Source: Steinernema hermaphroditum
Lineage: Eukaryota > Nematoda > Chromadorea > Rhabditida > Steinernematidae
NCBI GenBank assembly: GCA_030435675.1
Contig: CM059622.1
Span: 10,788,001-10,852,000, forward strand
Direction of reading: 5' to 3'
DNA length: 64,000 nucleotides
Below are positions 1 to 11,700 of this stretch, piece by piece. The first letter of the stretch is position 1. Each line of letters opens with the position of its first letter. Below the pieces are notes generated by a model, which saw only the letters and a list, made by a program, of their open reading frames with translations, was not told the origin of the DNA and did no database searches. Both the position numbers and the translations under genes were made by a program.

Positions 1-245
1 TAAAAGTGTGTGGCGCCACACACTTCTCTCCGAATTGCATCATTCCCCCTTTCGAAATGCGCTGTCGAATGCGCTAGCGGAGTAGCTACTTTTGTTTTCG
101 CTCGTGTTTCCCTTCTCGGACGCATGCTAACCAGCTCTGTCATCGCCGGATTACATCGATTTTTCCGCTTCGATACAAAGGCGTGCTAATTTCGTTCTAT
201 TCCGTTCTCGAAGCCGAGATTAAATGGAATTTATTTACAGTGATC

Positions 246-1050
246 ATGCCCAAGAATAAGGGAAAGGGAGGAAAGAACCGCAGACGCGGAAAGAACGAGA
301 ATGATGTGCTTAAGCGCGAAATCATCTTCAAGGAAGAAGGCCAAGGTAAAAGCCGATCTATAGTGATTTATCTAACGTTCCCTGTTTTGCAGCTTACGCT
401 CAAGTTATTAAGATGCTCGGAAATGGCCGTTTAACCGCTTTCTGCTTTGATGGTAAATCCCGGTTATGTCACATTCGCGGAAAACTGCGAAAGAAGGTGT
501 GGATCAACACTGGTGACATTATCCTTGTTGGTCTCAGAGATTATCAAGACGATAAGGCAAGCATGAAATCGACGTGGGCCTTGATAACAGCGTCGTTTGC
601 AGGCAGATGTTATTCTCAAGTATAATCCTGATGAGGCTCGCGTTCTGAAGACCAAGGGTGAACTGCCCGAAAACGCTAAACTTAATGAGGGAGGCGATGA
701 CCAGGATGAGGGAGGAGTTGAATTCGGTAAGGAGATCTCGTGTTTCCAAGTTTCGGAAACACTCCAGATTGACAAATCATTATTCAAAGGGCTGTATTAA
801 TCTTACTGTTTCAGCTGATATGGGACTTGACTTCGAAGACGAGAAGAATGACCAAATCGAGCTGCCCTCTGACGACTCTGAAGAGGAATCTGAAGAAGAG
901 GAGGAGGAGGAAGAAGAGGAATCTGAAGAGGAAGAGTCGTCAGAAGAAGAGTCCGACGTCGATGAAGAACAGTTGGCCCGCGGAAACTTCAAGAAACCCG
1001 GCGCTCGCGATCGTTACGGCAAAGCGAACAAGGGAAAGCCACGCAAGTAA
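246..1050 (+). CDS. eif-1.A: Translation initiation factor eIF1A
   Basis: eIF1A is the OB-fold factor that binds the 40S A site and promotes scanning and start-codon choice in the cytosol. Exons are 246-345, 393-556, 603-726 and 815-1050. The basic N-terminus ([19 protein letters not shown]) and the OB-fold core ([37 protein letters not shown]) are nearly identical to the human family. The second intron, 557-602, starts with GC (AAG|gcaagc), which the conserved [10 protein letters not shown] junction requires. After the acidic stretch (residues ~145-175, mostly Glu/Ser) the protein does not stop as human eIF1A does but adds a basic tail ending [10 protein letters not shown]. Identity is very secure. 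A same-strand gene follows 350 bases on. Confidence 0.96.
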
Positions 1051-1400
1051 ACTGGGATTATCTGTCAGAACCCCTTTCTGTTATTTTCTGTTGCGTGTTT
1101 TGACACTTTCATGGGTAATTGCGTATGAAAGATAACTGTTAAGTGTATTTTCAAAAAAAAAATAAACCAAGGAAGGCCGAGGAGCGGCCCCGTTGCCAGA
1201 AGTTGCCAGAAGCGGTTGCTTGGTGTTTTAGGACGCGCGGCTCCTCTCACGTGACGAGGGGGTACTGTCTGATTTCGTTTGTTTACACTAGCGTCTTTGC
1301 AGTGCATAAGAAGCGCTCCTTCCAAATCGATCGGTTCCTTCGTATCATAAAGCGGCGTCTGGTTCTCACGTTTCGGGCATGAAATATTTAGGTTGCGGCT
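1051..1400. other. Intergenic, eIF1A to tetraspanin-like gene
   Basis: It starts with the eIF1A 3' UTR. An A-rich run with AATAAA lies near 1155-1164 and could be the polyadenylation signal. No other gene is seen. The same-strand spacing would allow an operon but no clear SL2-type signal was found. Confidence 0.4.
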
Positions 1401-2644
1401 ATGAGAGGGGCCAACGGGCAACTGGAGGACGGCGTCCAAGTGGCTTCTGCGAAGGGCATGACGGATGGCGCGCGGGCGCTTCGGTACCCTCCGGGGTGTT
1501 GGATCCCCTTCCTCTACTCCCGATTTTCCATAGCTTACATTGCCGTCGTCGGGGCGGCGACCGCTTTCAACATCCTCGTCTTCTCCTCGAGGGTGAGTGT
1601 TTCCGAGACGTCTAGGAACTTCGTGCCGTCTAGTTACGCTCGATTGAGACGCTTCGGGACTTCAATGACTTTCTGCCGCACGGGAACGAAATGAGGAGGA
1701 GCGCCATCCCGATCTTCTTTGTAAGTTGAGCGGTTTTCGTAAACACGAAAAGGGAAAGTCTAGTAAATTTTGGAAGTGGGAAGGAAGTCGAAGAAGGACC
1801 AGTGCTGGTAGTTCGCATTTGCTGCTGGTTCATAATCGGCTTAAGGGCCATTGAGATTGTTTGTCAGAATCCAGAATTTTTTCAAGAGCACGCGAGGAAT
1901 CGGATGAATTCCGAAGATGGGGTTTACGTTAGCCTAACTTGTTTCGCCCATTCTCTTTGACTTCGTACGATAGCCTGTTCATCGAAAATAAATAAAGTAA
2001 ACATTAAAAGCGCCGCAATCAAACCATCCGCATCTCTTTTCAGTATCTTCGCGCAACCGAATTCTGCATTCCCTTCAGCGTCCTTCAACTTCTTCTCAGC
2101 CTAACGGCTTTGCTCTTGGCCCTCAACCGACGCAATGCTGGATATTTATTTGTAAGAACTTTCACTTTATAAGTCACTACAACTCCGCTTCAGTGCTACT
2201 TCTTTCTAACAACTACAGTAATCCTCACCAACGTCTGTCTCTTCACACTGTGGGTCATCTCCCTCTCGAACTCCATTCGACCGGCGGTCCACAACGTCCT
2301 CTTGATGTCCCTCAGAGACGACGAGCAGCATTTCTGCAGAATCCTCGAGCCGAAACTCCACTGTCCTCTACCGTATCAGGATATGGACGATGTCATCGCA
2401 AGGGTGTGTGGCGGAAGAGTTGTCGACGTGAGTGCTGGTGTCCCCTTCACCCCAATCGAATTCGTTCCAGGAGAGCGTCGATTGCGTGCACTGGTTGACT
2501 CAATTCCTCGACTCCTACTTGTGGCTGGTTCTCGTTTCTCTGGAGGGTTTGGTTCTGATGGGTTTTGGAGTCGTTGCCTTGGTTAGATCTTGCATGATCG
2601 GGTATGTTCGTGTCCCCGTCGACTTCGACGACTTACGAAAATAA
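1401..2644 (+). CDS. Four-transmembrane tetraspanin-like protein
   Basis: Exons 1401-1592, 2044-2151, 2194-2427 and 2471-2644 join in phase 0 throughout and give about 236 residues, a typical tetraspanin size. Membrane segments lie at residues ~45-65 (FSIAYIAVVGAATAFNILVF), ~70-90 (FSVLQLLLSLTALLLAL), ~105-122 (TVILTNVCLFTLWVISL) and ~195-218 (LWLVLVSLEGLVLMGFGVVA). Between TM3 and TM4 is a loop of about 70 residues with cysteines in HFC, LHC, RVCGG and VDC. Small loop, large cysteine-bearing loop, four TM is the tetraspanin plan, but the hallmark CCG is only CGG, so membership is inferred. The first intron is 451 bases, long for this region. It probably organises membrane partners at the cell surface; the substrate is unknown. 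Confidence 0.5.
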
Positions 2645-3114
2645 AGAGTTTATTGTTCGGTTTCGCAACCGAACGTTTCCAAAAATTTCGCATATCGCGA
2701 TCGATCGTTTGGCGCTCGAGACGACGGCTCCGTAAGGAGGTCGTGGTTCCAAAAATTTACCAAATCATGCCGCTCTCTCTTAAAGTAGTCCCTTATGAGT
2801 GTCTAGACAGTGCCAGCGCAATGGCACGCGAAGCACTGAGCAGAGAGGGCATAGTACAAATTGTAGACGAGACACGCTGCAGGAAGCTAATTGACAAAAT
2901 TTTCGTCTCTGCTTTCTCTATTACCGCACGAACGCTCTCTCAGAGAGGGTAAATCTGCAGAAGCAATTGACAAATTCGGACGTTTAGGATAATTCATTCT
3001 AGGTTTCATTTATTTGCACCTCTGAAACAATACAATACATTCATTCGGAAGCACCGTTTTCTTCTCCGGTGTTCCTTAAGTAGCGGCGGCCCTATCATCA
3101 GCAATGCCCTTCCC
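2645..3114. other. Convergent intergenic region
   Basis: It lies between two convergent genes. It contains a short CTCTCTCAGAGAG palindrome near 2935-2947 and no coding signal that I can support. Confidence 0.4.
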
Positions 3115-4856
3115 TTATTTCTTATCTTCTTTTTCTAACTTGGTCACATTTTCGTTGTTCTTCGCTTCTGACTTCTTGTTCTCCTCGTCATCGAACCTCC
3201 TCGTGCCGGTCAAATCTTTCTCAAGCTCTTTCGCAGTGCAAGCTTTAAAATACAAATTTTACTGTCCGCCTTGGCAGTACCGACTTACAACCATCTGCAT
3301 TCGTTGCATTAGTCGCCTGGACCAGATCCTTTTGCTCCTCATCGCTGCTTTTCTTCTTGGCTTTCTTTTCTTCTTCCTTTATCTTTTGTTCTGTGTCGCC
3401 TCCCTCCTCCCCGTTCTTGTTCGTCTCTTTTTTCTCTTCCAACTTCTTCTTCTTCTTTTCTGCTAGACGCTTCGCCAAGTCTTTCATGTGGTCAGCTGAA
3501 ATCTTTCGATCCATTAGCATAATTTCTGTGCACAGCAACATACCAACTTTTGCGTCATTAGCCGCTTGATGCAGGTTAGTTGAAATGTTGACGTCATCGT
3601 CGTTCACGGGGATGATCTCTGCATGAAGTACGATACGTTATAAGAAAAGGGGCCTGAAACTAAGTTTACCTTCTTCTGTTCCTTTTCTTGATGCTTTACT
3701 CTTGTGTTTTCCGTCTAACGTATCTAAACGAAAAAAAGCATAGCAAACAGCTGATATTTTTCTGCATTCACCTCCTTTTGAGTCCTTAATCAGGGAGGCC
3801 TTCGACTGTGTTCGAGTCGTCTGCGTATCGTCTTCTTGATCGAGCAATTTCTCTAAACAGCCAAATTATGCACATGGCAAGAGGGTCTTTCTACTTCGCT
3901 CTTCAGGTCCAATGTATGTGACGTGGGCGGCCTGTACTTGGGTCATTCCCGCGACATGCACCTGTGGCACGAGACCCTTGAATCGGGCGACCTCGTCAGG
4001 GAACTTCACTTCGAGGTCAGCGCGTGTCAGGTTTGGTTGCCACGCGTCGTGCTTCATGCTGTGCCACTTCCACAACAAGAGGTGGTCGTAGTATAGGGAA
4101 ACGCCTAGTGGCAGGAGGGCGACTACACAGATTACGAAAGCAAAGGCGGTTACGTAGAAGAAGTAGGGATCCGGGTCTCGGTGAACCTTTAACAGATAGA
4201 CCTCTTTGAGCTGTAAGTTTTGGACGGAGAAGTTTTGTTTCCTCTGGTTTTCGTTTTGGCGTTGATGAGGAGATGTGAATCCATACACTATTTCGCTGAG
4301 ATGTTTTTCGTAAATGGTGTCTTCAGTACAGTAATGTTTTCGTTGAATTTCAACGAAACGGATTCTTTCCTCTGAAATAGAGTATTCCAAGGGGCAAAAA
4401 ATGGATACATACTTGTTGGAAAAAGTTGTGTGAAGTGATCATTAATGCTCACCTTCACAAACGCTCTGGTCACATTCATTGTAATAGTTATACCAGCCTC
4501 GCCAGAGATAGTTTCTATCGTACCATTATAGGCTATAACTATAAGGGGTAAGATATATAATTCAGAGGTAAATATAAGACTCACGGTGCCCGTTTCTAAT
4601 TATTTTCGTTTCTCTCTCTGTTGCCAAAATGTCTACGCGAAAGAGCGAATCGACCATAACAGAGAAACTAAAACCATCATGAGAAAAGCTTCAGAAAATT
4701 TGCTCACTCTCGACAATTCGATTCAATGTAGTTCGACCTGGATCGGAAATTAACCGACAGGAAACAGTCGACGTTGAATAGATCTTCTCGGATGACCGGC
4801 ACAAAGGTGGATGCCGTCAGGACGGCAAAGCTGCAGACTGTGAGAAGCAGCTTCAT
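3115..4856 (-). CDS. Single-pass type I membrane protein, charged tail
   Basis: Not recognised. Read 5' to 3': a signal-peptide exon 4856-4755 (MKLLLTVCSFAVLTASTFVP); a lumenal exon ending at 4423 whose 5' joint (near 4585-4600) I could not resolve; 4371-3895; 3852-3772; 3723-3670; 3618-3289; 3242-3115. All later joints match in phase. After ~200 lumenal residues with NXT/S sites comes one membrane span (YFFYVTAFAFVICVVALLPL), then a segment with LTRADLEVKFPDEVARFKG, then ~190 residues of highly charged K/E/D sequence (e.g. AEKKKKKLEEKKE). The topology suggests a lumenal or extracellular domain with a cytosolic charged tail, as in ER or surface receptors. Total length is about 450 residues. 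An earlier stop at 3866 is avoided by a 42-base intron. Confidence 0.55.
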
Positions 4857-5532
4857 AGAAACCGCAGAAGAAAGCTGAGAGAACGCTGCTTGGAAGCAAT
4901 CGACAACACGATGCGAGTGTGTCGGACAACGACCTGTCACGAGAGTCAAAAACACAAATGACGTTCACGTACTGCAAAGAGTGTCTCCTTTGCAAAACGA
5001 GACATGTCTGTCAGGGAGAAGGGTTTCTGAGCTTCTGCACTGAAGGCACACATCATGAGCCATACGCACAGAAGAAAAAATACGAACCAAAAGAAGAGCT
5101 TTGTGAATACCGTAGCCGCTGAGAGTGATTTCCAAATCAGTCTCGAATCAAATAGGCATATTTCTGAAACAACGTATGAATAAGATCGGGTAGTGCATGG
5201 ACGAAGAACAGTACACGAAAAATTCTCCCGAGTGTTTTAAAAACGATCAAGGGCGCAACAAATGCGAGTGAGTGGTGATTTACTTTGTTAATACGATGGT
5301 CTTTGGTTTGAGCCACAGAAGCACCGTAACCACTACGAGGAACGTCGCCAGTACACAGATTTCACGCGCCCCTTCGGTGTTTTATTGCTTACTGTAACTG
5401 TCCACCTCCCTGGTGTGTTACTTTTTTGTTGTGATTGTACTTTGAGTGGTTTAATTGTATTTTATATCGTCAACAACAATAACAAGGGCGTTTAGTTCAT
5501 CGGATTACGGGGAGTTGTAATTAGTCGAGGGC
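4857..5532. other. Intergenic, no gene seen
   Basis: It lies between eIF3h and the single-pass membrane-protein gene, both on the minus strand. It should hold the eIF3h 3' UTR. A CTCTCAG acceptor-like site on the minus strand near 4876 could trans-splice the downstream gene. Nothing else is supported. Confidence 0.4.
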
Positions 5533-6868
5533 TTAGGAGCGGCTCACGCTTTGATTACGATCACGGCTGGGTGTGCCACGGGCGGCCGCGGTCTCCGTGA
5601 TGAAGATCTTTGCGATGTTCTCGGATGTCACCTGCGAGGCGTAGTCGGCGTGCGCGGCAGTTTGGGAACAGGCAAGGAAGGGCTCGAGCATTCCGTTCTT
5701 GGCCACGAACGTGGGCGGTTTGCACATCTTCTTGATGTCATCCAGCGAGAGTGGTGCCTCGCCTCGGGCAGCACGGGCTTCGTTCTCCACATGCTAAATG
5801 TTTTCCGTAACTACGGTATTTCAGAGACTTTTAGGAGCATTCAAGGGCGCAGTTTCTCAACAAAAACCCAGGAAGTCCAGGAAGGGATAACGGGCCGTTC
5901 TCTCATCCGGAATATCGTAAGGATTGTAGCCTTACCCTCTTTTGGACCAGTGTGTGGTAGTTGACGTCGTTCTTCTGTTTGTCCACGCTGTACTTGTTGA
6001 ATGTGTTAATGGACTTGACGAGGTCGTCGACGTCGCTCATTAACGCACGGAGGCACTTCTCCATCGATCCACGCGAGGTGAGCGTGAGGTGGCGTCCGAT
6101 TTGACCAGCTCCCTGCTTGGGCTTCATGGCCAACTCTGCGAGCATGACGTTGATAAGATGGCTGTTCTTGATGACAATAGGGAGCTCCTGGAACAGGTCC
6201 TCGAAGCTCAATCCGGCCGTCTTTGTGGCTTCAGGGCTCCAGTCACTCTTCTCACAGAGACGGAGGCCCTTGTCGGAGAGTCGGTAGGCTTTAATGCTTA
6301 AATGTCCTTGCCGGGTGCGAAGGGGATCTTAAACTAGATTGTAAACAGCATTCACTGCACATAACCACATACCGTAAATCAGGACGACTCCATCCTGGAA
6401 GGAACGCTGATATTCGAAGAGCGATTCGACGACTTCTTGGGCGAAGCAGGCACCGAAGGGGTGCGCCTGGTAGAAGCCGACGAGCTCGTAGTCGATGTTC
6501 ATGTTGCTGAAAAGCTTTTTTGCATAAGATTGTTGTCGTATCTGAACCTACCGGAATCTGCGAAGCATTTCAAGCATGCCCATGTTGACGTCCTCGTTTT
6601 GGACGGAAACACCGCCAGCTTCTTCGCTGTCCAAAACGACTTCGGAACGAGGAGAGGCGAAGCAGTTCGTGATTTCCAGGCGTTTGTCGTCGACAGCGAC
6701 GAGGCCAGTAAGACATCCCTGACACGTTTCGCCGGCAACTTCGCTCATGCCGGAGTAGAGCTCGCTGTCCACGTGCTTGACGATCTTCATGACGACCAAG
6801 CTGTCGAGCTGGACGAAGTCGACGCGCGAGGAGCTGATCGAGGAGGCGAGGGGTCCGTTCGATGTCAT
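5533..6868 (-). CDS. eif-3.H: Translation initiation factor eIF3 subunit h
   Basis: This is an MPN-domain subunit of the eIF3 complex that joins mRNA to 40S ribosomes in the cytosol. Exons 6868-6552, 6506-6373, 6327-5936 and 5793-5533 join with matching phases to 367 residues, the usual length. Visible family signatures are the N-terminal MPN segment (VQLDSLVVMKIVKHV, RLEITNCFASP, ELVGFYQAHPFGA, DGVVLIYDPLRT), the mid-region ELPIVIKNSHLINVMLAEL, and the C-terminal linker (RGEAPLSLDDIKKM). As in other eIF3h, the MPN domain lacks an intact JAMM zinc motif, so it is structural, not a protease. The last exon opens with GTG (Val) behind an ATTTAG acceptor. Identity is secure. Confidence 0.95.
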
Positions 6869-7692
6869 GTTTGGAGAAGATATCTGAAAGAAATGAATTA
6901 AAGACATGGCGATCGCGAGAAAATGAGAACAAGATACGAAGTAGAAAAGCCACAGTGTTCGTCAGCTTTTCGAGCTTTCACGATTTGCAAATGATTAGAA
7001 CAAGACGATTAAATCGAATATCTCAGATCTGATGATTCAGGAGGCACAATGGTGGAAAGATACTTCCCTCATCAAACCAAACACGCCTGAAACGCGAACA
7101 GCCATCAAAATGCCGAGAAGTGACGTGAAAGCCGCGTCTACGGCGTCGTCCAAAAATTCCAAAAGTTGATTGTGAAAGGGAATCGCACATTTCGGTGTTC
7201 CACACGGGAGCCCGGAAAATCAATTTGACACATTCGCTGGTGCTCCGAATTTTCAGAACTTCGCATTCGTTTGTCAGGAAGGAATTGCAGCTGACTTGTT
7301 TTTGCAGATTACGAGGGTGGTTAAGTTAGATTTGAAATACACTTTGTTAAAAGACGCTCTGACGTCAGATTGTATCGGAATGACTGTTTATATGTCGACC
7401 TCGTTGCCACATGTCAATGGTGTGTCCGTCTGTCTGGTCTGCAAGATAGAAACGTCTGCAAGACAGAGACGTGTCTGGAAGCTTCTCCTTCCCAAGACAC
7501 AATATATATGATGATGCGGCGTGCGCTCAGTGGATTTTATCGCGTTTGAGCGTTTTTTTTTTGTGTAAAATTGGAGAATTCGGAGGATTTTCGGTTCTGT
7601 CCGTACTTCACTATTTCTTTTTGATAACATTACGGCGTTTGCTCACCGTTCAAACGCATAAAACTTATTTATCGTGTATTTCAGTTGCTCAA
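6869..7692. other. Divergent promoter region, eIF3h / SDF2
   Basis: It separates two divergent genes, so both promoters should lie here. A TTTCAG acceptor ending at 7683 is probably the trans-splice site of the SDF2 gene. No coding segment is supported. Confidence 0.4.
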
Positions 7693-8567
7693 ATGTGGAC
7701 GAAATCGGTCCTTGCCTTACTTCTGTGCCTAGAAACTGCTCGCGCCGGATGGTTCAGCGACAACGACTCCAGCGATGACCCGGTGACTTGCGGATCCGTG
7801 GTGAAGCTTCTGAACTCAAACTACAAGGTTCGCCTGCACTCACATGAAGTCAAATACGGGTCCGGAAGTGGACAGCAGTCGGTAACCGGCATGAAAGACA
7901 GTGATGACGTGAACTCCCACTGGCAGATTCTCTCAGGTTGGAGCCGTTTGTAGATTTGAATGTATGGAAGGTTATTTTTTCAGAAAACGATGGAAAGTGC
8001 GAACGTGGAGCTCCCATCAAGTGCGGCGATACTATTCGACTGATGCATATGACCACCAAATGCCTTCTCCACAGCCACCACTTTAACGCTCCCCTTTCGC
8101 GTGGAAACCAGGTGAGCATGCCACTTTAGTAATTTTCGGACATCGGAATGTTAACGGGTAAAGGCACTTTCCCTCGCGGAGTTAATTTATTTCACACTTC
8201 GCTAAATTACGGCAGCTACTTGCTATTGGTCCTCTTATATGGCATATCTATTTTTATTTCTGTTTCATCACTTTTGTTTCAGGAAGTGTCTTGCTTTGGA
8301 TCTGAAGGGGAAGGTGACACTGGAGACAACTGGAAGGTCATCTGCGGCGGAGACATTTGGACCGAAGACGAAGAAGTGAAGTTCAAACACGCCGACACTT
8401 CGCAATATCTCGCCATCAGTGGCCAAATATACTCTCGTCCCATCAATGGTCAGATGGAAGTATGTGCCATCTCGTCCAGTGGATATCCTTCGAACTGGCG
8501 AGTTGCGGAAGGCGTTTATATGACTCGTTCGAAAGACGAGCAGCCCTTAGGAAAGGATGAATTCTAA
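7693..8567 (+). CDS. SDF2: SDF2-type MIR-domain ER protein
   Basis: SDF2/SDF2L1 proteins are ER-lumenal MIR-domain proteins that work with ERdj3 and O-mannosyltransferases in folding quality control. Exons 7693-7936, 7984-8111 and 8283-8567 give 218 residues. A signal peptide (SVLALLLCLETARA) is followed by three MIR blocks with strong family matches: VTCGSVVKLLN, VRLHSHEVKYGSGSGQQSVT, ERGAPIKCGDTIRL, FKHADTSQYLAISG. The C-terminus reads GKDEF, a KDEL-like retention signal with an unusual last residue. The ATG lies 9 bases behind a TTTCAG acceptor, which supports a trans-spliced start. Identity is secure. Confidence 0.94.
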
Positions 8568-8769
8568 GTATTAAGTGTTAATAATAATGTTGTGTCTTGC
8601 CTGTTGTTAATTTATTGTCGGACATATCTGTTGATATTTAATAATATAGTCATTTAGAGAGGACATGTGCAGCAGGCAACTAGGAACATATTGTACAAAC
8701 ATTGTCATCGGCGGGTACATCTAGTGCTGAGTAGTGGAGGAAAGAATGAGGATCACCGGAAGCAGCGTT

Positions 8770-11700
8770 TTAATAGATAAAGTCTTCTTTCGTCTGGGTT
8801 TCGAGCTTTCTTCTCGGGTCCAGGAAGCTGAGGTCGGGTTCTGTGTAGGTGGAGCGCGGAATGCTCACGTTATCAACAGAGCGGGCGGCGCTGTGTGGAG
8901 GAGCCACCGGCGGGCTGTCGCCGAGGACTGACTGCGCTCTGCCGTGCGGAATGGAGCTCGATCGGACGGGATGGACCTGGAGCAAACGTAGACCTACCGT
9001 AACCAGGGCTTCTGCCTACCTTGATTCCGTTCCTCTGCTGAGGTGAAGGAGTGGCGCTCAAGGGCAGAATGCGCTGACGGTGAGTAGAGACGGGGGTCAC
9101 CGGACGAGAGGCGCCCGGAGGAGGCGGAATTCCGATGGAGGGGAGGGGCGTCCCCGAGTAGGGGGTACTGTAGATGACGTCGCTGCTGTGCGCACCGTGA
9201 GGAACTCTGAGAAACAAATAGACAGACGCTTCAGACGTCTACGAACCCGATCTGAGGAGTGACGATGTAGAGCGGGTCGATGGTCTTGTAGGTGGGAGGG
9301 ATTACGGTATTCACGTGGTAGATGTCCTTCTTATGGGAGCGACGGCGACAACAGCAGCAGATCTTGGCGAAGCAGACGGCGAGGAGACATGCGAGCACGA
9401 GGAGCGCCAGGACGATCGCCACCCAAAGGCCGACGATTGGCTGGAAAGGGTTCAGTTTTAAGTCGAAAGACTCCAATGGAGAGCCTTGAAGTAACAGTAC
9501 AGTACGTTAATGCAGTACATACCGTATGCTCAATCTTTGACCTAATTCCACATTTGGCTTCAGAACCCGTCAAAATTCCAATTCAGTTTTAAGGTCACTT
9601 CTTTCGACGACCTTTAGAGCTTTTGTTTGTGTTTCACTTACCGGCCACGTCTCGGCTCGCTGCACCTCGGGCGGTTTGTTCGCGACGGCGTCGTAGTTTG
9701 TCAGCAAGTACTGAAGCGCCAACGTATCACCGCCAGCTTTGACGGCGAGGTCATGCAGCTTGGCCATCTCCTTCTCGCTGAGCAGCACGAAAGTGCCTTC
9801 GCCTCGGTAGGTGACGAGCTGGAATGGATAATAAGAATGGGGAGGGAAACAAGCGTTCGTTTGTAGGCTGTTTGGTGGACCTCCTGCTGGGAACAGAAAT
9901 GCCTACAAGGAGGTCAGAATGGGGGGATTTTGCGGAATCTAAGTGAACTCTGATGAGATTAGCGGCCTTGGTCACTTACACGAGTAAATCCAAGTCAAAT
10001 TTTATTTTGTCCTACCGTACGTCCGATATGAGCAGGAAATATTAATTTTGAGCACTAATTTGCATTCCCGGTACACATAGTAGGCCGTATTTACTTACCT
10101 TGTGTACAGTACTTGTGAATTATCCTCCTTACACTTCATACAAAGAAATTCTCAAAGATCGTTTTATTTTTCAATTTTTGAGTTGAATTCCAATCACTGG
10201 TAGAAACTGTTCCACTTCTACAATTACTGTACTCACCTTCTGTTTGTCCTTCAGGTAGAGAATCAAGAGGCCGTGGTCACACTCCTCATTTCCCAACTTG
10301 GCGTCGTCATAGATGTGTTTGGCAGTTTCGTTGAGAGGCTGGGCCGCCTTCTCGTCGGTTACTTGCAGAAGACCGATGTACTTGTCCGAGAGGCCTTCTT
10401 CGCGGACGCACTGGTTCGCACAGTCGCACTTCACCTTGTTCTGCAACCCATCTTATGCGTTTGAAGATAACGGACGGTCATACTTGAAGTTCTTTCAGAA
10501 GGCGGACTAACTTGTCGACTGTGGCCGGCTTCAGAGTGTGGCTCGGATCGCAAACGAGCGTTTTGTTGCCGAATCCCTCAGATTTACATTTTTCGTACTC
10601 TTCTAGCGTTGACGCTGCTGACGTTGTCTAAACGATTTTGGGATCACATGGATGGACACAATAACAGTTCAGAAGGTCTCTTCCCCGGGCCTGAAGTTTG
10701 CTCAACAGGTAAAGCTCGCCTAGGCGACGACCTCGAGAACAATCCCACCACTTGTCATCTACACAAAACGGTTCCTTCTTCTGAATGGATTTGTTTGTAC
10801 AAATCAAAATTTAAGAAAACCAGTTCGTTTTCGATTTCCCCAAAACTCTGGACCCTTCTTGCCTTTAATTAGCAGTGCCTCGCGAATCCCGTTCCCTCTC
10901 AGCACGTCCTGTAAGAGGCCTCTTCTTGCAAATTAGTCAATCGTCTCACATCCTGAATCCCGCTCGCCCCGAAAGGAACAAAAAATTAATTGTTGTTTCC
11001 TCTCGTGTCCTTCTTGGGCGACGACGAACAGGAATCCTCGAGTGCTGACAGATTCCCATCTTGTGGGCTGAGTCAATCGACTTCTCCCCCACACGAGGTC
11101 TCCCAGAACGAGTTTCCGAGGCAAATTCGCTTTGGAGTGATTTACAAATAGTTTAGGGCGAAAACAGTTACGCGTCGGCGCTGTTGACCTTGTGGCGAAG
11201 CGGCGCAATACAAATCGCACGAGGGGATCGTATTGTGTGTGTGGGAGCCGAATTTGCATACGGACGAGGTCAACCTTTGAGGGAAATGCCTATTTATGGG
11301 AATGGCGGTGATCATGCTCACGAGACCGTAAAATCAACATAATGGCCGCAAAAATGTGATGGCCTAAATTTGAAAATTTGATTAAGGAATGCAAAAAGGG
11401 ACATAAGAGCTATGGAAGTATTTGATCGGATCGTAGAAAATTGTTTCAGCTGAAAATAACAGCTGTTCCTTGAGATACAGAGACCTAAGATCTTCGTCTA
11501 TAACGGTCACGATCACCCCTCTCACGGTTTCTCGGCGGTAGGCGCTGACCCAGGTATCGCTATTTACATCTTTCTCTTTCGATTTCCTGTGGAAACAGGT
11601 TTTTCTGTCGTTTAAAGAAGCGATCCTCGGCAGTGTCAATGACTTAATTTCATCAGAAATTCCGTTTTGGTTTACCTTGTTGCACGAGACGCAACACCTA

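Noticed and set aside
780..992. Minus-strand Ser-rich open frame
   Set aside because: It is the antisense of the Glu/Ser-rich acidic tail of eIF1A.
3104..3466. Plus-strand Phe/Leu/Ser-rich open frame
   Set aside because: It is the shadow of the Lys/Glu-rich exon on the minus strand, which has consistent splice sites and phase.
3853..3892. A 21-base intron to join the single-pass membrane-protein exons
   Set aside because: Too short to splice. A donor at 3894 gives a 42-base intron and the correct phase, so I used that.
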